Assembly: GCA_018971835.1 (NCBI GenBank) | Contig: JAGWZW010000032.1 | Coordinates: forward strand, 1 to 37,025 | DNA: 37,025 nt | DNA from: Alphaproteobacteria bacterium | Lineage (GTDB): Bacteria; Pseudomonadota; Alphaproteobacteria; Micropepsales; Micropepsaceae | Direction: 5' to 3' | In this document: positions 1-8,127 of the stretch, one piece after another | How positions within the stretch are numbered: position 1 is the stretch's first letter | Layout: each line of letters opens with the position of its first letter | Notes under the pieces: generated by a model | What the model saw: the letters and a program-made list of their open reading frames with translations, nothing else | What the model was told of the DNA's origin: nothing | The model's database searches: none | Position numbers and translations under genes: made by a program

Positions 1-753
1 TATCACCACAAGCTTCCCGGCAATCCCAAGGATCTCGATGCGCTGGTGCAGCAGGTGGAGCGTTTCGCGATGGGGCCGTATGCCTATGCGCTGTCCCGCG
101 GCGCCAGCCTGGATGACAAAACCCGCCAGCAGATTGCCCAGAAACTGCATCAATATACCGGTCTGCCGGTCTGGTACATCCTGAAGGCCAATCTGCGCGT
201 CTCCGGCGGCGAATTCGAAAAAAACCTGCTCGGTGACAGCGACGACACCACCGGCCGCCTCGATACACGCTTCTCTGGGCCGACGATGGATCCCTTGAGC
301 AAGGAGGCCGAATACGATCCGCAGTCGGCGGCCATCAGTTCAGCCTATGTCTCGGCCTTCAATACCTATGTGCGTGACACGCTCGATTACGGCAAGGGTG
401 AGACTTACAAGCCGGAGATCGACGTTTTCAAATACTGGAGCTTCAAGCACAAGCAACCGAACATGCAGTTCGCCTTCCCGGGCGCCACCAATGTGATGCC
501 CGATCTGGCCGCGGCGATGAAATACAATCCCGACCTCAAGGTTCTGCTGATGGGCGGTTATTTCGATCTGGCCACACCGTTCTACGAAGGCTGGTACGAG
601 ATGCACCACCTGCCGATCCCCAACAAGCTGCAGGCCAACATCCAGTATCGCTACTTCCAGTCGGGCCACATGGTCTATGCGCATGTGCCGGCTCTGGCAA
701 AGATGCACGACGACGTGGCGGCCTTCATCCAGGCGACCGACAATGTGAAGTGA
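1..753 (+). CDS. S10 family serine carboxypeptidase, C-terminal part (cut by window start)
   Basis: The reading frame is open from base 1 to the TGA at 751-753; the N-terminal half, with any signal peptide and the nucleophilic Ser, lies outside the window. The visible 250 residues align almost without gaps to the C-terminal half of the next gene, with roughly three quarters identical residues. Two of the three S10 triad positions are visible: the Asp in GGYFDLATPFY and the His in QSGHMVYAH. The family consists of secreted or periplasmic serine carboxypeptidases that trim C-terminal residues from peptides. The next gene starts 38 bases downstream on the same strand, so the two are probably cotranscribed. 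The family call is secure; the substrate is unknown. Confidence 0.88.
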   Translation, partial: YHHKLPGNPKDLDALVQQVERFAMGPYAYALSRGASLDDKTRQQIAQKLHQYTGLPVWYILKANLRVSGGEFEKNLLGDSDDTTGRLDTRFSGPTMDPLSKEAEYDPQSAAISSAYVSAFNTYVRDTLDYGKGETYKPEIDVFKYWSFKHKQPNMQFAFPGATNVMPDLAAAMKYNPDLKVLLMGGYFDLATPFYEGWYEMHHLPIPNKLQANIQYRYFQSGHMVYAHVPALAKMHDDVAAFIQATDNVK

Positions 754-791
754 TCCGGCGGACGTTGACGATCAATCGATGGGGGATGAAT

Positions 792-2384
792 ATGAGACGT
801 TTGCTGTTCGTGCTGGCCGTGGCTGCCGTGCCCTTCACGCTGGCCTTCGCGGCCGATGCGCCGAAGGGCGACATCGCGAAGAGCCAAGCCGAAAAAGCGG
901 ACCTGTTCACCCCCACCGAACAGACCAGCAGCGGCTCAGTGTCGGTCGAAGGCCATAGCATCGATTATCAGGCGGTGGTGGGCACGCTGGTTGTCCATCC
1001 CAAGGGCTGGGACGATGCGCCCCAGGAAAAGGGCAGCAAGAATCCCACCGCAGAAGCCACCATGTCCTACGTCGCCTATTTCAAGAAGGGGGCGAAACCG
1101 GGCGAGCGGCCGATCACTTTCCTCTACAATGGCGGCCCGGGTTCGTCGACCGTCTGGCTGCACATGGGCGCATTCGGCCCCAGGCGTGTCGTGACCAAGG
1201 ATGACACGCACACGCCGGCCGCGCCCTACAGCCTCGTCAATAACGATTACAGCCTGCTTGATGCCAGCGATCTGGTGTTCGTCGATGCGCCGGGCACCGG
1301 CTTCGGACGTATCGCGGGCAAGGACGCCGAGAAGGATTTCTACGGTGTCGACCCGGACGTGCATGCCTTCTCGTCCTTCATCATGCAGTTCGTCAGCAAG
1401 TATAACCGCTGGAACTCGCCCAAATACCTGTTCGGAGAAAGTTACGGCACGCCTCGTTCGGCTGCACTCGTCAACGTGCTGGAAAACGACGACAACATGG
1501 ATTTCAACGGCGTCATCCTGCTGTCGCAAATCCTGAACTATTCGCTCAGCATCGGTCGGCCCGGCAGCAATCCGGGCGTGGATACGCCCTACGAGCTGGC
1601 GCTGCCGACCTATGCGGCCACGGCGTGGTATCATCACAAGCTGCCCGGTGCGCAGCCCAAGGATCTGGATGCGTTCCTGCAGGAAGTGGAACGCTTCGCG
1701 ATGGGCACCTATGCGATGGCGCTGGAGCGCGGCACCAACCTCGACGACAAGACGCGCAATATGGTGGCGCAGCGCCTCCACCAATATACCGGCCTGCCGG
1801 TCGCCTATATCCTGAAGGCCGATCTGCGCATCGATGGCGGCCAGTTCGAAAAGACGCTACAGGGCGACAGCGACACCACCACCGGCCGGCTCGATTCGCG
1901 CTTCTCCGGCCCGACGATGGACCCGCTCGGCGAGCGCGCCGAATACGATCCGCAGTCGGCGGCGATCAGTTCGGCCTATGTCTCGGCCTTCAACGATTAT
2001 GTCCGGCAGAACCTGCAGTACGGGCAGGGCCAGACCTATAAGCCCGAGATCAGCCTGTGGCGGACCTGGGACTACGAGCATCAGCCTCCCGGCGCGCCCA
2101 AGAAATTGCCGCAGGCCATGAACGTGATGCCGGACCTGGCCGCGGCGATGAAGACCAATCCCGATCTTCGGATCCTGGTCAACGGCGGCTATTTCGATCT
2201 CGCCACGCCGTTCTATCAGGGCTGGTACGAAATGCACCACTTGCCGATTCCGGCGAAGCTGGCCAGTCATATTCAGTACCGCTACTACCAGTCCGGGCAC
2301 ATGGTCTATGCGCATCTTCCCTCGCTGGAAAAGCTGCATGACAACGTGGCAGCCTTCATCAAGGCGACCGACAACCTGAAATAA
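792..2384 (+). CDS. S10 family serine carboxypeptidase, secreted (tandem paralogue)
   Basis: A 530-residue protein. The ATG at 792 is preferred because GGGGGA at 781-786 sits 5 bases upstream and because it begins a clean signal peptide (MRRLLFVLAVAAVPFTLAFA, cleavage probably after AFA). A GTG at 750 and an ATG at 786 are in-frame alternatives. The mature part carries NGGPGSS near the oxyanion site, the nucleophile motif GESYG (Ser217), the triad Asp469 in GGYFDLATPFY and His503 in SGHMVY, so all catalytic residues are present. Family knowledge predicts peptide C-terminal trimming in the periplasm or outside the cell. It duplicates the gene just upstream. Substrate specificity cannot be read from the sequence. 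Confidence 0.9.
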   Translation: MRRLLFVLAVAAVPFTLAFAADAPKGDIAKSQAEKADLFTPTEQTSSGSVSVEGHSIDYQAVVGTLVVHPKGWDDAPQEKGSKNPTAEATMSYVAYFKKGAKPGERPITFLYNGGPGSSTVWLHMGAFGPRRVVTKDDTHTPAAPYSLVNNDYSLLDASDLVFVDAPGTGFGRIAGKDAEKDFYGVDPDVHAFSSFIMQFVSKYNRWNSPKYLFGESYGTPRSAALVNVLENDDNMDFNGVILLSQILNYSLSIGRPGSNPGVDTPYELALPTYAATAWYHHKLPGAQPKDLDAFLQEVERFAMGTYAMALERGTNLDDKTRNMVAQRLHQYTGLPVAYILKADLRIDGGQFEKTLQGDSDTTTGRLDSRFSGPTMDPLGERAEYDPQSAAISSAYVSAFNDYVRQNLQYGQGQTYKPEISLWRTWDYEHQPPGAPKKLPQAMNVMPDLAAAMKTNPDLRILVNGGYFDLATPFYQGWYEMHHLPIPAKLASHIQYRYYQSGHMVYAHLPSLEKLHDNVAAFIKATDNLK

Positions 2385-2456
2385 ACCGGGCAGCGCGTCC
2401 GGGGCTGCGACGAAGGCGCAATTGCAAGAGGCCGTGAGCAGACGTACAACTCACTC

Positions 2457-2879
2457 ATGACCGGTGGCAATCTGGATGATGGCATGGCGCCTGCGGTGGC
2501 AGGCTGGGCCCCGCGACCGCGGCAGGACATTGTTCTGGCCATGCGTCGGGGTGCTTGCGGCCGCTGCCCTCATTGCGGCCGGGGCCGGCTGTTCGCACGC
2601 TACCTGAAACAGGTCGAGCGCTGCTCGGCCTGCGGCGAGGATTACTCGGCGGTCCGTGCCGATGACGGGCCGGCTTGGCTCACGATCCTGATCGTCGGCC
2701 ACATCGTGGTCGCGGCTGTGCTGTTCGAGGAGGCCCTGGGCCTGTGGCCCGTCTGGCTCAGCATGAGCGTGTTTCCGCTTCTGGCGGCGGTGTTGTCGCT
2801 GCTGCTGCTGCCGGTGGCCAAGGGTGCTTTCATCGGCATGATCTGGGCCACAAAGGCAGCAGAGATGCGCAGTCTGTAG
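2457..2879 (+). CDS. DUF983 family zinc-ribbon membrane protein
   Basis: 140 residues. The pattern RGACGRCPHCGRGRLF (Cys34, Cys37, Cys40) followed by RCSACGEDYS (Cys56, Cys59) and then RADDGPAWLTILIVGHIV is the DUF983 signature: a zinc-ribbon-like head followed by two membrane segments (about 72-92 and 98-120). The biochemical role of the family is not established. No good ribosome binding site precedes the ATG at 2457, so an internal ATG at 2484 or 2541 is possible. It stands alone between the S10 genes and the convergent cydX, whose stop lies only 4 bases beyond its own. Confidence 0.85.
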   Translation: MTGGNLDDGMAPAVAGWAPRPRQDIVLAMRRGACGRCPHCGRGRLFARYLKQVERCSACGEDYSAVRADDGPAWLTILIVGHIVVAAVLFEEALGLWPVWLSMSVFPLLAAVLSLLLLPVAKGAFIGMIWATKAAEMRSL

Positions 2880-2883
2880 CCCG

Positions 2884-2985
2884 TTACTTTTTCTGTTCGT
2901 CGGTGCGCAGTTCAAGCCACATGGCGTTGAGAACCGCCAGCGTACAGGCGAAGCCGAGGCCGAGAGCCCAAGCGAAATACCACAT
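2884..2985 (-). CDS. cydX: Cytochrome bd oxidase small subunit CydX (YbgT-like)
   Basis: A 33-codon gene directly after cydB. It starts with MWYFAWALGLGFACT and ends in LRTDEQKK, a single hydrophobic helix followed by a charged tail, as in CydX proteins. The ribosome binding site AGGAGG lies at 2993-2998 on the minus strand, partly inside the cydB stop codon, 7 bases before the ATG, so translation is probably coupled to cydB. CydX binds CydA and stabilises the haem b595/d site in the enzymes where it has been studied. It is very short but has the right place, length, membrane helix and RBS. Confidence 0.9.
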   Translation of the reverse strand: MWYFAWALGLGFACTLAVLNAMWLELRTDEQKK

Positions 2986-2997
2986 CGTTTCGTCCTC

Positions 2998-4125
2998 CTA
3001 GTAGGCGATCCTGGAATCGCTGGCGATGGTGTCGGGCTTCACCGGCCCGCGCAGCACGCGGAATGCCCAGGCGGTGTAGGCCAGCACGATGGGCAGGAAC
3101 ACCACCGTCACGCCCAGCATGATCATCAGTGTCAGCTTGCTGGACGACGCATCCCACACCGTCAAGCTGGCTGTCGGGTCGGACGACGACGGTAGCAGAA
3201 ACGGGAACAGCGCCAGCCCGGCCGTGGCGATGGTCGCCGCCGGCACCAGGGCCGAGAGCAGGAACGCCAGTGCCGGCTTGCCGCGCGCGGCCACGGCAAG
3301 CCCCGCCGCCGCCACGCCCAGCACCGGAGCAATCCACAACAGCGGATTGGTCGCATAGTTGGCGAACCAGTTGCCCGGCCCCTGCGCCACCGATTTGAGC
3401 AGCGGGTTGGATGGGCCGTCGGGTGCGATGGCGCTGGTGATGTGATAGCCCTCGACCCTTGTAAGCCAGATCCCCGCGAGCGCGAACAGCACCACGAAAG
3501 CGAGCGCCGCCCAAGGCATCACCATGCGCGCGCGCGCTTGCACGATCCCTTCCGTCTTCACGTTCAGCCAGCTCGCGCCGTGCAGCACGATCATCGAAAG
3601 GCTGACAAGGCCGACCAACAGCGAGAACGGATTCAGCAGTGAGATCAGCGTGATCGTTGAATGGAAGCGCAGGTCGCTGTCATAGGAAAACGGAACACCG
3701 AGGAACAAATTGCCAAAGGCCACGCCGAACACCAGCGACGGCACCACGCCGCCCACGAACAGCGCCCAGTCCCAGAAGCTGCGCCAGGCCGGCGCCTCCA
3801 CCTTGCTGCGGTATTTGAAGCCGGCAGGCCGGAGGATCAGCGCCACCAGCACCAGGAACATGGCGAGGTAGAAGCCGGAGAAGCTCGCCGCATAAAGCGG
3901 CGGCCAGGCCGCAAAAATGGCCCCGCCGCCCAGGATGAACCAGACCTGGTTGCCTTCCCAGACTGGCCCCACGGTGTTGATGACGATGCGCCGTTCGGTG
4001 TCGGTCCTGCCGACGAAGGGCAGCAGCGCCGCCGTGCCCAGATCGAAGCCGTCCATGACCGCGAACCCGATCAAGAGGATGCCGAGCAGCGCCCACCAGA
4101 TCAGACGAAGCGTTTCATAATCCAT
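2998..4125 (-). CDS. cydB: Cytochrome bd ubiquinol oxidase subunit II
   Basis: 375 residues from the ATG at 4125 ([30 protein letters not shown]). This start is preferred over an in-frame GTG at 4134 because GGGGAG, formed by the last codons of cydA, sits 8 bases upstream of the ATG. The opening [11 protein letters not shown] segment and [20 protein letters not shown] are characteristic of CydB, and there are about eight membrane helices. CydB forms the inner-membrane quinol oxidase with CydA and carries no haem of its own in the well-studied enzymes. It starts 5 bases after the cydA stop and is followed by cydX. Confidence 0.96.
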   Translation of the reverse strand: MDYETLRLIWWALLGILLIGFAVMDGFDLGTAALLPFVGRTDTERRIVINTVGPVWEGNQVWFILGGGAIFAAWPPLYAASFSGFYLAMFLVLVALILRPAGFKYRSKVEAPAWRSFWDWALFVGGVVPSLVFGVAFGNLFLGVPFSYDSDLRFHSTITLISLLNPFSLLVGLVSLSMIVLHGASWLNVKTEGIVQARARMVMPWAALAFVVLFALAGIWLTRVEGYHITSAIAPDGPSNPLLKSVAQGPGNWFANYATNPLLWIAPVLGVAAAGLAVAARGKPALAFLLSALVPAATIATAGLALFPFLLPSSSDPTASLTVWDASSSKLTLMIMLGVTVVFLPIVLAYTAWAFRVLRGPVKPDTIASDSRIAY

Positions 4126-4130
4126 GATTC

Positions 4131-5681
4131 TCACTCCCCAGCATGCGCGGGTTCGGCGACGGCGTAGCCGAGCGTCTCGTCAGGCCCGAGCCGGATATAT
4201 TTGGTGAGCAGGTAGAGATCGGCGACCAGCAGCGCCGAATAAAACAGCGCGAAACCGGCAAGGCTGAACATCACGTCGCCCGCGCCGATGGAGGAGACGC
4301 CCAGCGAAGTCGGAAGCACGCCCTCGATCACCCAGGGCTGGCGGCCATACTCGGCCACGATCCAGCCCAGCTCCGCTGCGATCCAGGGCAAGGGCAGGCT
4401 CCAGAATGCGCCTCTCAGGAAGCTGCGGTAGCGGTCGAACCGGCCGCGCGTCGAAAGCCAGAAGGCGATGGCGAACAGGACGATGAACCAGAAGCCCAGG
4501 CCCACCATGATCCGGAAGGCCCAGAACAGCACCGGTACGTTGGGGATGGTGCTGGCCGCGGCCTTGTCGATGTCGGCCGCGGTTGCATTCTCGATATCCG
4601 GCCGGAATTGCTTCAGCAGCAGCGCATAGCCGAGATTGCCGACATGTTTTTCAAACTGGCTGCGCAGCGCCTCGCTTTTGGGATCGGCCTTGATCTTCTG
4701 CAAGAGACGGTAGGCAACCAGCCCATCTGCGATGCGGCTGCGCGCCACGTCCACCAGCTGGTTGATGCCGAGCACAGGCTCATCGAAGCTGCGCGTGGCG
4801 ATCAGCCCCAGAACCCACGGAATCTCGATCGCGAAACGGGTGGAATGGGTGGCCAGATCGGGCAGGCCCACCAGCGTGAAAGAGGCGGGCGCGGGTTCGG
4901 TGTTCCACATCGCCTCGATGGCCGCGACTTTCATTTTCTGGTGGACGGTTTCCATGTAGCCCGATTCATCGCCCAGCACGACCACCGACAGCGCCGAGGC
5001 CAGGCCAAAGCCCGCCGCCACCGTCATCGAGCGTTTGGCCAGCGGAATATGGCGGCCCCTGAGCAGATACCAGGCGCTGATCGCCAGCACGAAGATCGAG
5101 CCGGTGACATAGCCGGCGCTCACGGTGTGCACGAACTTCGCCTGGGCCACGGGATTGAGGAGCACCGCGGCGAAATCGGTCACCTCCATGCGCATGGTGT
5201 CGGCATTGAAGGTTGCGCCGACGGGGTTCTGCATCCAGCCGTTCGCCACCAGGATCCACAGCGCCGAGAGGTTGCTGCCGATCGCCATCGCCCAGGTGAC
5301 AATCAGGTGCTCCACCTTGGTGACGCGGTTCCAGCCGAAATAGAACAGGCCGATGAAGGTCGCTTCCAGGAAGAATGCCATCAGCCCTTCGATGGCCAGC
5401 GGGGCGCCGAAGATGTCGCCGACATAATGGGAGTAGTAGGCCCAGTTGGTGCCGAACTGAAACTCCATCGTGATGCCGGTGGCCACGCCCATAGCGAAAT
5501 TGATGCCGAATAACGCACCCCAGAACTTTGTCATGTCGCGCCAGATCTTACGGCCCGTCATGACATAGACCGTCTCCATGATGCCGAGCAGGATCGACAG
5601 TCCCAGCGTCAACGGCACGAAGATGAAGTGGTACAGCGCGGTGACGGCGAATTGCAGGCGGGAGAGTTCGACAAGCTCCAT
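4131..5681 (-). CDS. cydA: Cytochrome bd ubiquinol oxidase subunit I
   Basis: 516 residues. All expected ligands occupy positions one less than in E. coli CydA: His18 and His185 with Met392 for the haems, Glu98 and Glu106 of the proton path, and Lys251 and Glu256 of the quinol site in the Q loop. The GRQPW motif is also present. The Q loop is of the long type, as in the E. coli enzyme. CydA oxidises quinol and reduces oxygen to water at haems b558, b595 and d with very high oxygen affinity, without pumping protons. It lies between cydP and cydB. No cydCD assembly transporter genes are in the window, so they must be elsewhere. Confidence 0.97.
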   Translation of the reverse strand: MELVELSRLQFAVTALYHFIFVPLTLGLSILLGIMETVYVMTGRKIWRDMTKFWGALFGINFAMGVATGITMEFQFGTNWAYYSHYVGDIFGAPLAIEGLMAFFLEATFIGLFYFGWNRVTKVEHLIVTWAMAIGSNLSALWILVANGWMQNPVGATFNADTMRMEVTDFAAVLLNPVAQAKFVHTVSAGYVTGSIFVLAISAWYLLRGRHIPLAKRSMTVAAGFGLASALSVVVLGDESGYMETVHQKMKVAAIEAMWNTEPAPASFTLVGLPDLATHSTRFAIEIPWVLGLIATRSFDEPVLGINQLVDVARSRIADGLVAYRLLQKIKADPKSEALRSQFEKHVGNLGYALLLKQFRPDIENATAADIDKAAASTIPNVPVLFWAFRIMVGLGFWFIVLFAIAFWLSTRGRFDRYRSFLRGAFWSLPLPWIAAELGWIVAEYGRQPWVIEGVLPTSLGVSSIGAGDVMFSLAGFALFYSALLVADLYLLTKYIRLGPDETLGYAVAEPAHAGE

Positions 5682-5690
5682 GACGATGCC

Positions 5691-5894
5691 TCAATGCGTT
5701 TGCGCGCGCGCGGGCGCCAGAAGATGGGCCGTGGTCGTGGGCGCGGTGATCTCGGGCCGCGCGGAGGGCCCAAAGAAAACCAGATAGATCAGGGTGAGGG
5801 CGATGGCCTTGACGCAAAGCAAAGTGATGATTTCGTGGCGCAATACGCGCGCGCGATGCGAAGACGAATGAGAAGGATTCTGCAAATCCGCCAT
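5691..5894 (-). CDS. cydP: Putative cytochrome bd small subunit CydP
   Basis: 67 residues with one membrane helix (about 22-41, HEIITLLCVKAIALTLIYLV) preceded by basic residues, ending just 9 bases before cydA. A GGGAGA ribosome binding site lies about 7 bases upstream of the ATG at 5894. A short single-helix protein with a [R/H]-E-I start to the helix, encoded immediately upstream of cydAB, is how the putative bd small subunit CydP is recognised. The role in the enzyme is not well established. It could instead be an unrelated small membrane protein, but position and topology favour CydP. Confidence 0.65.
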   Translation of the reverse strand: MADLQNPSHSSSHRARVLRHEIITLLCVKAIALTLIYLVFFGPSARPEITAPTTTAHLLAPARAQTH

Positions 5895-5972
5895 TCTTCG
5901 CGTCTCCCGAGCAGGTTGCCCGCCTTCCGTGGCCGGCGCTCGGCGTCCGGCCGCGGGATCAAAGGCGGGCGG

Positions 5973-7247
5973 TCAGCTTCGTTTCAGCTTCCGAATTCCA
6001 AGCGCGGTCAGAATCCAGGTTTCGTAAAATGGTTCCTTGGCGCCGCGCCGCATCTTGTGCAGGAAGTATTTCTCGAAGGCGACCTTGGCATAGTGTACCC
6101 ATTTGCCTTCGGATGACCAGTTCACATTGCGTGGAGGCAGTTGCGGCTGGGCAACGAAGGCCACGCCGTTGTCACCGAAATCGGCCAGGCAGAAGGCGTT
6201 CCAGGTGGCTTCGGTGTCCGCCTCTCTGCCGCGCAACAGCCGGCCGATGTTGCGCGCGGTGGCGGTGACCATCGATTCGATCATGAAGCCGGTCTTGGGC
6301 ACCCCCACCGGAACCGGGGTCGGTCCCGTGGGCGGAATGGCGATACACACGCCGACACCGAAGACATTCTTGAAAGTCGGATTGCGCTGATACTTGTCCA
6401 CCAGAATGAAGCCGCGCGGATTGGCGAGACCTTCCACACCCATCACCGCCTTCACGCCGCGGAAGGCCGGCAGCATCATGGCGAATTTGAAGGGCAGTTC
6501 GTGGGTCTTTTCCACGGCGCCGCCTTCGGCCACGGTTTCCACCGTCATCTTTCCGGGCTCCACGCCTTTGACGCGCGCGCTGGTAAGCCATTTGATGTGA
6601 TGATCGCGCAGCTCGCTCTCGATCAGGCCCTTGGTGTCGCCCACGCCGTCCAGTCCCAGATGGCCGATATAGGGCTCCGAGGTCACGAAGGTCATCGGCA
6701 CCTTGTCGCGGATGCGCCGGTGCCTCAGTTCCGCATCCAGAATGAAGGCGAACTCGTAGGCCGGCCCGAAGCAGGACGCGCCCTGCACTGCGCCGACCAC
6801 CACCGGACCGGGATTCCTGGCAAACGCCTCGAAGGCCTCGTGCGCCTTTTCGGCGTGATCGACGTGGCAGATGGATTGGGTGTTCGCCTCCGGGCCGAGG
6901 CCGGGAATTTCATCGAAGGCCAGTTCCGGCCCGGTGGCGATGACAAGATAGTCGTAAGGCACGCTGGAACCGTCGGTCAGTTCCACGCGGTTTTCTCTGG
7001 CGTGCACGCGTGCCGCGCCTTCGCCGCGATAATTGATGCGCCGTCGTTTCATGACTCTGGCCAGATTGATCTCGATGTCCCGGCGCGTTCGCCAGCCCAC
7101 TGCAACCCAGGGGTTGGAAGGAACGAAGTGATAGCGCGGCCCCTGGCCGATCACGGTCAATTTGTCGCGCCAGCGCAAATGCGGAAGCAATTCGTACGCC
7201 ATCAGCGTTCCGCCGAGGCCTGCCCCCAAGACTACGATATCCGCCAT
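5973..7247 (-). CDS. sqr: Sulfide:quinone oxidoreductase (type I-like)
   Basis: 424 residues from the ATG at 7247, which has AGGGAGA upstream; the frame stays open for another 107 codons, but that extension has no homology. The protein begins with the FAD-binding MADIVVLGAGLGG. All three redox cysteines of type I SQR are present: Cys127 (SICHVDHAE), Cys159 (GASCFGPAYE) and Cys353 (WNAFCLADFGD), at positions close to Cys128/160/356 of the Acidithiobacillus ferrooxidans enzyme. His131 and His196 also match. SQR is a peripheral membrane flavoprotein that oxidises sulfide to sulfane sulfur and reduces quinone. It lies 78 bases upstream of cydP on the same strand, and divergent from an ArsR regulator. 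An FNR-type box lies at 7302-7315. Confidence 0.93.
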   Translation of the reverse strand: MADIVVLGAGLGGTLMAYELLPHLRWRDKLTVIGQGPRYHFVPSNPWVAVGWRTRRDIEINLARVMKRRRINYRGEGAARVHARENRVELTDGSSVPYDYLVIATGPELAFDEIPGLGPEANTQSICHVDHAEKAHEAFEAFARNPGPVVVGAVQGASCFGPAYEFAFILDAELRHRRIRDKVPMTFVTSEPYIGHLGLDGVGDTKGLIESELRDHHIKWLTSARVKGVEPGKMTVETVAEGGAVEKTHELPFKFAMMLPAFRGVKAVMGVEGLANPRGFILVDKYQRNPTFKNVFGVGVCIAIPPTGPTPVPVGVPKTGFMIESMVTATARNIGRLLRGREADTEATWNAFCLADFGDNGVAFVAQPQLPPRNVNWSSEGKWVHYAKVAFEKYFLHKMRRGAKEPFYETWILTALGIRKLKRS

Positions 7248-7301
7248 AGGTTTCTCCCTTGATGGCCGCCGTTCAGCCTGATCGATGGCTGCGGCAAGCC
7301 T

Positions 7302-7315
7302 TTGATTTTTCTCAA
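7302..7315 (-). promoter_or_regulatory. FNR/FixK-type box upstream of sqr
   Basis: TTGATTTTTCTCAA matches TTGA-N6-TCAA exactly. Its centre (7308.5) predicts, at the usual 41.5-base spacing, a minus-strand start near 7267, about 20 bases before the sqr ATG. That leaves room for the ribosome binding site. The -10 at that place (around 7274-7280) is weak, as is common for activator-dependent promoters. The regulator itself is not encoded in the window. Confidence 0.6.
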
Positions 7316-7358
7316 CACCGGCAGGCTGCGTTGGTGAATTGATCTCCTTGCGCAGCCC

Positions 7359-7388
7359 TTGACTGTATATTCCATTTTTCTTATATAC
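7359..7388 (+). promoter_or_regulatory. arsR promoter with overlapping inverted-repeat operator
   Basis: TTGACT (7359-7364), a 17-base spacer and TATATA (7382-7387) form a good sigma-70-type promoter reading into the ArsR gene. A perfect inverted repeat, GTATAT (7365-7370) and ATATAC (7383-7388) with 12 bases between, covers the spacer and the -10, where an autorepressor would bind. The same half-site geometry, TATATT-N10-(T/A)ATATA, occurs upstream of the DUF2892 gene at 28698-28719. A weaker minus-strand promoter toward sqr (TTGCGT-N17-TATACA) may overlap the same operator. Confidence 0.7.
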
Positions 7389-7394
7389 GCAAAC

Positions 7395-7757
7395 ATGAAG
7401 ATAAAAGCGGAACGCATGCACGAGGCCGCGGGCGCGGCGGAGGATCTCCTGAAGGCGTTGGCCAATCGCCATCGCCTGATGATCCTGTGCCAGATCGCCG
7501 ACGGCGAACGCTCGGTCGGCGAACTGGCGGAGTTCCTGAACCTGCGCGATTCCACCGTCTCGCAGCATCTGGCGCTGCTGCGCAAGGACGGGTTGGTGGC
7601 CACGCGCCGCGAAGGCCAGACCGTCTGGTATTCGATCGCCAGCCCGGCGGCGCGGCGGCTGGTCGAGACCGTCTATCAGCTCTTTTGCGCGCCCGGCTCG
7701 GCCTGCGAGCCGTCACGTTCTTCTTCACGCGAACCAACCAGAAAGGCTCTCAAGTGA
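7395..7757 (+). CDS. ArsR-family repressor, SqrR/BigR-like persulfide sensor
   Basis: 120 residues with an ArsR winged helix-turn-helix: ALANRHRLMILC, then RDSTVSQHLALLRKDGLV as recognition helix, then RREGQTVWYSI as wing. Cys32 (LMILC) and Cys98 (VYQLFC) are 66 residues apart, the same separation as Cys41/Cys107 of SqrR and Cys42/Cys108 of BigR, which form an intramolecular polysulfide bridge that releases DNA. An extra Cys104 follows. It lacks an obvious metal-binding ArsR cysteine cluster. The ATG at 7395 lies almost at the predicted transcription start, so translation would be leaderless from there; the ATG at 7416 is a good alternative. It is divergent from sqr and overlaps the rhodanese gene by 4 bases (GTGA). 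Confidence 0.85.
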   Translation: MKIKAERMHEAAGAAEDLLKALANRHRLMILCQIADGERSVGELAEFLNLRDSTVSQHLALLRKDGLVATRREGQTVWYSIASPAARRLVETVYQLFCAPGSACEPSRSSSREPTRKALK

Positions 7758-8104
7758 CCGTTGAGAATTTCACTCCTGCGGAAGTTGCCAGCGGGCTCAA
7801 GGCCCACACCATCGTGCTGATCGATGTGCGCGAACCCAGCGAATATGCGGCCGAGCGCATTCACGGCGCGCTGCTCTTTCCGCTCTCCACCTTCGATCCT
7901 GCGCTGCTGCCCGACGACGGCAAGCGCAAGCTCGTCTTCCACTGCGGCTCGTCCATGCGTTCGTCCAAGGCGATCGCGTTTTGTGATAGGGCGGGCTTTC
8001 CGCATCGTGCTCAGATGGCGGGCGGCATGATGGCATGTAAGGCTGCGGGCCTGCCCACCATCGTGATCGATCCGGCGACCGGCAAGATCGTCGACAGGCG
8101 CTGA
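7754..8104 (+). CDS. Rhodanese-like sulfurtransferase
   Basis: 116 residues from a GTG at 7754 that overlaps the arsR stop; AAAGG at 7742-7746 is the ribosome binding site. It is a single-domain rhodanese: LIDVREPSEYAAERIHGALLFPLS, then the active-site loop HCGSSMRS with Cys64. The six-residue loop is the form used for sulfane-sulfur transfer. Such proteins take sulfur from persulfides or thiosulfate and pass it to cyanide, glutathione or another thiol. Next to a persulfide-sensor-like ArsR and SQR, it probably handles SQR-derived sulfane sulfur. No signal peptide, so cytoplasmic. Confidence 0.9.
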   Translation: MTVENFTPAEVASGLKAHTIVLIDVREPSEYAAERIHGALLFPLSTFDPALLPDDGKRKLVFHCGSSMRSSKAIAFCDRAGFPHRAQMAGGMMACKAAGLPTIVIDPATGKIVDRR

Positions 8105-8127
8105 AAGGCCGGGGAGGCGGAAGTCCG

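Larger units (their letters stand above)
1..2384 (+). repeat. Tandem gene duplication (1-753 and 1629-2384)
   Basis: Bases 1-753 and 1629-2384 encode co-linear, highly similar protein segments, with one codon difference in length and long stretches of shared nucleotide sequence, for example around CCGCAGTCGGCGG and GGCTGGTACGA. This is a head-to-tail duplication of the S10 carboxypeptidase gene. The copies have diverged most at the N-side of the segment and around residue 145 of the first visible copy, and least around the Asp and His catalytic motifs. Confidence 0.8.

Noticed and set aside
5931..5952. GGCCGG...CCGGCC hairpin between sqr and cydP, considered as a terminator
   Set aside because: Only six base pairs and no T-run on the minus strand, so it does not justify splitting sqr from the cyd genes.
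7248..7568. N-terminal extension of sqr into the divergent arsR gene
   Set aside because: The frame is open, but the extension would overlap arsR, contains no homology, and the ATG at 7247 has its own ribosome binding site right before the FAD-binding motif.
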